Positions 60,808 to 64,000 of a stretch of DNA of 64,000 bases are shown here, one piece after another. Source of the stretch: Gammaproteobacteria bacterium (lineage in GTDB: Bacteria; Pseudomonadota; Gammaproteobacteria; Eutrophobiales; Eutrophobiaceae); the NCBI GenBank assembly GCA_004297165.1, contig SCUJ01000006.1, forward strand, positions 434,001 through 498,000, read 5' to 3'. The notes below the pieces were generated by a model that was not told the origin of the DNA, ran no database searches, and worked only from the letters and a program-made list of their open reading frames with translations. Each line of letters starts with the position of its first letter. Position 1 is the first letter of the stretch. The position numbers and the translations under genes were made by a program.

Positions 60808-60820
60808 GCGCCTCCGTTGA

Positions 60821-60897
60821 TGCGGGGTGGAGCAGTCTGGCAGCTCGTCGGGCTCATAACCCGAAGGTCGCAGGTTCAAATCCTGCCCCCGCTACCA
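60821..60897 (+). tRNA. metY: Initiator tRNA-fMet (anticodon CAT)
   Basis: 77 bases with encoded CCA. The anticodon stem TCGGG/CCCGA carries the three consecutive G-C pairs of initiator tRNAs around CTCATAA. Base 1 is T (60821) and base 72 is T (60893), so the first acceptor pair is mismatched, as needed for formylation; the usual mismatch is C1-A72. Its place before rimP-nusA-infB matches metY in E. coli. Confidence 0.97.
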
Positions 60898-60913
60898 GTT
60901 TAGAATCAGCAAT

Positions 60914-60935
60914 GCCCCGTCTAGGGGCTTTTTTT
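60914..60935 (+). terminator. Terminator after tRNA-fMet
   Basis: GCCCC and GGGGC around GTCTA, followed by seven T. The stem is short (5 bp), and readthrough into rimP is expected, as in the E. coli metY operon. Confidence 0.75.
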
Positions 60936-61027
60936 CAGGTGTTGATGTATCCGGGCCGGCTGCCCCGTAGATTGGCAGATGCCTGGCAGATAGCTATACT
61001 AACCAGCAGGTTAGAAGCGATATTTGG

Positions 61028-61052
61028 AAGTGGGCCTCGCGCCCACTTTTTT
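61028..61052 (+). terminator. Second terminator-like hairpin, just before rimP
   Basis: AAGTGGGC and GCCCACTT form a perfect 8-bp stem with a CTCGC loop and a T-rich tail (TTTTTTC). It ends 10 bases before the rimP ATG and contains the only GGA-like ribosome-binding candidate, so it could act on transcription and on translation. Confidence 0.75.
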
Positions 61053-61062
61053 CTTTCAGCAT

Positions 61063-61536
61063 ATGATTAATCAGGAAGCGACCTTGGTAGTAATGTTGCA
61101 GCCCATAGTGAATGCCATGGGTTACGATCTGTGGGGTATCGAACGCTCCGGCGGCGCCCGTGGCTCGTTGCTGCGCATATATATAGATAATGTTACAGGG
61201 ATAACCCTGAATGATTGCGAACGGGTCAGCGACCAGGTGGCAGGCATTCTCGATGTCAAGGATTCGATCCATGGGCCATACACCTTGGAAGTGTCCTCAC
61301 CCGGTCTGGATCGGCCCTTGTTTACGAAGGAACATTTCGATCTCTACAAGGAACATACTGTCCGGGTACGGTTACAGGGGAAACTCCATGGAAGGACCAA
61401 TGTCGTCGGTAAACTCACGGCGGTAACCGATGAGTCAGTATCCATAAAAGACCAGGATGAAACTTTTATCATTCCGCTGCAGATGATCGGCAAGGCAAAT
61501 CTTGTTCATCAAACGTCACGCAGCGTAGCAAGGTAA
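61063..61536 (+). CDS. rimP: Ribosome maturation factor RimP
   Basis: 157 residues, needed for 30S assembly. It has [39 protein letters not shown] and the C-terminal KANLVHQ region. The start at ATG 61063 follows the N-terminal alignment with E. coli RimP. It begins the rimP-nusA-infB set; nusA starts 8 bases after its stop. Confidence 0.96.
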   Translation: MINQEATLVVMLQPIVNAMGYDLWGIERSGGARGSLLRIYIDNVTGITLNDCERVSDQVAGILDVKDSIHGPYTLEVSSPGLDRPLFTKEHFDLYKEHTVRVRLQGKLHGRTNVVGKLTAVTDESVSIKDQDETFIIPLQMIGKANLVHQTSRSVAR

Positions 61537-61544
61537 GTACACAT

Positions 61545-63053
61545 ATGAACAAAGAAATACTCATGGTTGTCGAAGTCGTCTCGAACGAGAAAGGCGTTTC
61601 GAAGGAGATCATATTCGGCGCTATCGAAGCGGCCCTGGCCAGCGCCACTAAAAAACGCAACCGTGAAGATATCGAAGTCAGGGTGGCCATCGATACTAAA
61701 ACTGGCGACTATGAGACGTTCAGACGTTGGGAAGTCGTGGATGATGCCGTCGAACAACTCGAATTCCCCACGCGTCAGATTCGGTTGGAAGATGCGAAGA
61801 AACAAAACCCTGAGATTAAGGTCGGCGATTTCATCGAAGAACCGATGGAATCCGTTGAATTCGGACGGATAGCCGCCCAGACCGCTAAGCAGGTGATCGT
61901 CCAGAAGGTCAGAGAGGCCGAAAGGAACAAAGTCCTGGAGACTTACAAGGACAGAGTTGGCCAAATGGTTAGCGGTGTGGTGAAGCGGCTGGAACGGGGT
62001 AGTGTCATCGTTGATCTCGGTAATAACGCCGAGGCCCTCATCTCCAGGGAACATCTGATCCCGCGCGAGGCCATTCGTCCGGGCGATCGTTTACGGGCAT
62101 ACCTTTATGAAGTAAGACCGGAAACCCGCGGTCCGCAGTTATTTCTCAGCCGGACTGCCCCGGAACTCCTGATTGAACTGTTCAAAATCGAGGTTCCCGA
62201 GATTAATGAAGGCATGATTGAGATCATAAATGGGGCGAGAGATCCGGGCTCCCGGGCGAAGATAGCCGTCCGCACCCGCGACCCGAGAATCGATCCAATC
62301 GGCGCCTGCGTCGGCATGCGCGGTTCCCGTGTGCAGGCCGTATCTAACGAACTGGGCGGCGAGCGAATCGACATCATACTTTGGGATGAAAACCCGGCCC
62401 AATTCGTAATCAACGCTATGGCGCCGGCGGAGATCGCCTCAATCCTGGTGGACGAGGATTCTCACAGCATGGATGTGGCCGTTGCCGAGGAGAATCTCTC
62501 GCAGGCAATCGGGCGGGGCGGTCAGAACGTAAAGTTGGCGAGTGAGTTGACCGGTTGGGATCTGAATATAATGTCAGTCGAGCAGGCGGAAGAAAAAACC
62601 GAAAGCGAAGCGCAGAACCTGCTGAAGATGTTCATGGACCAACTTGATGTTGACGAAGAAATCGCCAATATTCTGGTGCAGGAAGGGTTTTCCAGTATTG
62701 ATGAAGTGGCTTACGTCCCGGAGAACGAGATCCGGGAGATCGAAGAATTCGACGAAGATCTCGTCAACGAACTGCGCAACCGGGCGCGCGATGTCCTGTT
62801 AACCCGCGCAATTGTCAACGAAGAGAAACTTTCGGACGCCAAGCCGGCAGCCGACCTTCTGAATATGAAAGGGATGGACGAAGCCTTGGCATATGAACTG
62901 GCTGGCAGGGGGGTCATCACCATGGAAGATCTGGCGGAACAATCCGTCGACGATCTCCTGGTTATAGAAGACCTCGACGCCGAACGCGCGGGCAAATTAA
63001 TCATGACGGCGAGAATACCCTGGTTTGAGAAAGACAACCCGGCGAGGGATTAG
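61545..63053 (+). CDS. nusA: Transcription termination/antitermination factor NusA
   Basis: 502 residues. It has an N-terminal RNA polymerase-binding domain, an S1 domain ([23 protein letters not shown]), two KH domains ([24 protein letters not shown] and [23 protein letters not shown]), and two C-terminal acidic repeats ([20 protein letters not shown]-like near residue 370 and [19 protein letters not shown]). infB starts 3 bases after its stop. Length matches E. coli NusA (495). Confidence 0.98.
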   Translation: MNKEILMVVEVVSNEKGVSKEIIFGAIEAALASATKKRNREDIEVRVAIDTKTGDYETFRRWEVVDDAVEQLEFPTRQIRLEDAKKQNPEIKVGDFIEEPMESVEFGRIAAQTAKQVIVQKVREAERNKVLETYKDRVGQMVSGVVKRLERGSVIVDLGNNAEALISREHLIPREAIRPGDRLRAYLYEVRPETRGPQLFLSRTAPELLIELFKIEVPEINEGMIEIINGARDPGSRAKIAVRTRDPRIDPIGACVGMRGSRVQAVSNELGGERIDIILWDENPAQFVINAMAPAEIASILVDEDSHSMDVAVAEENLSQAIGRGGQNVKLASELTGWDLNIMSVEQAEEKTESEAQNLLKMFMDQLDVDEEIANILVQEGFSSIDEVAYVPENEIREIEEFDEDLVNELRNRARDVLLTRAIVNEEKLSDAKPAADLLNMKGMDEALAYELAGRGVITMEDLAEQSVDDLLVIEDLDAERAGKLIMTARIPWFEKDNPARD

Positions 63054-63056
63054 TCA

Positions 63057-64000
63057 ATGCCCGAAGTGACGATAAAACAGTATGCGAGCACCATCAATAT
63101 ACCCATCGACAGGTTATTGGAGCAACTGAACGATGCAGGTATCAGGGGCAAAGCCGCCGACGATCTAATCTCGGACTCGGAAAAGGCCGAATTGCTGGGT
63201 TTCCTGCGCCGCAAACACGGCAAGGACGAAAAATCCGAACCTAAAAAAATCACCCTTCGCCGCAAATCGGTCAGCGAAATAAAGGTGCCCGTCGCCACCG
63301 CCGCGCGTAACAAGGCGCGATCCAAGACCATAAATGTTGAATATCGCAAGAAACGCACCTACGTAAAACGCAGCGTTATCGAAGATGAGGCCGCCGAAAA
63401 GGCCGCCGAGGAGGCCAGACTTCAGGAGGAAGCCGAAGCTGTCGAGCAGGCGCGTCTCGCTGAGGCCGCAGCTCAAACGGCGGCGATCGAATCGCAATCG
63501 GCAACGGACATGGCGTCGGCGCAACTGTTGGATGAGGCAAAAGCCGAGACGGATCAAGAAACCGAACAGAAGGTACAGGATCTCGCAAACCGACCTGGCG
63601 CAATTGCCGACCTTGGTATAGCGCCGATCCGGACGGTCGAACCGGCAGCCAAGACTATTCCCCCGACAGAGGAGGGCGCTAAAGTATCTCGCGAAGCACG
63701 TGAGAAAAATTATCGTCCTCATCAGGAAGAAGAAGGTCATGCTTTTCATAGGAAAGAGCTGCACGTCGCTTCGGACAAATCTGGACGCCGCAAGAAAAAG
63801 TCCAAGAATCTGCGTCCGGTGGTAAAACAGGCCCCGCAACACATTTTCGAGAAGCCTACGGAACCCATCGTTCGGGAAGTGGAAATTCCCGAGAGCATCA
63901 CTGTTGCCGAACTAGCCCAACGGATGTCGATCAAGGGGATCGAAGTCGTCAAGGTCATGTTGAATATGGGCAGCATGGTTACCATCAACCAGACCATCGA
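63057..64000 (+). CDS. infB: Translation initiation factor IF-2, N-terminal part (partial)
   Basis: About 314 codons are visible before the window ends; the frame stays open. The start [24 protein letters not shown] is the IF2 N-terminal domain. A middle region rich in Ala/Glu/Lys with RRKKKSKN is the variable linker. The second N-terminal domain begins near [26 protein letters not shown]. The GTPase domain lies beyond the right edge. IF-2 brings fMet-tRNA to the 30S subunit; its position in the operon with tRNA-fMet is conserved. Confidence 0.96.
   Translation, partial: MPEVTIKQYASTINIPIDRLLEQLNDAGIRGKAADDLISDSEKAELLGFLRRKHGKDEKSEPKKITLRRKSVSEIKVPVATAARNKARSKTINVEYRKKRTYVKRSVIEDEAAEKAAEEARLQEEAEAVEQARLAEAAAQTAAIESQSATDMASAQLLDEAKAETDQETEQKVQDLANRPGAIADLGIAPIRTVEPAAKTIPPTEEGAKVSREAREKNYRPHQEEEGHAFHRKELHVASDKSGRRKKKSKNLRPVVKQAPQHIFEKPTEPIVREVEIPESITVAELAQRMSIKGIEVVKVMLNMGSMVTINQTI

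Overview
The window reads as a chromosomal segment of a free-living gammaproteobacterium outside the enterics. The evidence is conserved synteny: hflC-DUF2065-hisZ-purA, rpsF-rpsR-DUF2232-rplI-dnaB-alr-radA, thrS-infC-rpmI-rplT-pheST-ihfA, mltD-gloB / yafS-rnhA-dnaQ, surE-pcm-nlpD-rpoS and tRNA-fMet-rimP-nusA-infB. A LexA-type CTG-N10-CAG site precedes uvrB. HisZ implies the two-subunit ATP phosphoribosyltransferase, so this is not an Escherichia-like lineage. The exact genus cannot be read from this sequence. No CRISPR array, insertion sequence, phage gene or gene-free stretch over 300 bases was seen.

Layout. 1-14.5 kb is housekeeping: the end of hflC, hisZ, purA, a tRNA-Leu on the minus strand, rnr, rlmB, the S6/S18/L9-dnaB-alr-radA block, then a hemerythrin-like protein, a small membrane protein and msrA. 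14.5-21.3 kb is more accessory: a PilZ protein, a YiiX-type permuted NlpC/P60 protein behind an AT-rich gap, and four nucleotide-sugar genes (UDP-glucuronate 4-epimerase, TviB-type UDP-HexNAc dehydrogenase, UDP-glucose dehydrogenase, ManC) with no glycosyltransferases beside them. 21.4-31.6 kb holds tRNA-Asn, uvrB, an FHA mini-protein, tRNA-Val and the thrS-to-ihfA translation block, ending with a MerR-like gene and tRNA-Pro. 31.7-37.9 kb has glmS followed by a probable phosphorelay: a GlrR-like sigma-54 activator, a lone HPt protein and a hybrid kinase with two receiver domains. 37.9-43.4 kb has a minus-strand PCMT-like / tolC / isochorismatase-fold operon and, divergent from it, glnE split into two same-frame halves by a single TGA. 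43.4-50.9 kb has aas, mltD and gloB (minus), yafS-rnhA-dnaQ (plus) and grxD. 51-56.9 kb has argD-argF, surE-pcm-nlpD-rpoS and an Mth938-like gene. 57-64 kb has adk, a 38-residue Lys/Ala histone-like protein, the divergent AmmeMemoRadiSam genes (B and A fused), and the tRNA-fMet-rimP-nusA-infB operon. infB runs off the right edge.

The points most worth following up are the in-frame TGA that splits glnE, the ATA start of infC lying inside thrS, the A-run at the end of the histone-like gene with an open +1 frame behind it, the glmS-linked phosphorelay, and the fused Memo-AMMECR1 protein facing its radical SAM partner. All functional calls are from reading motifs and gene order. No database search was run.
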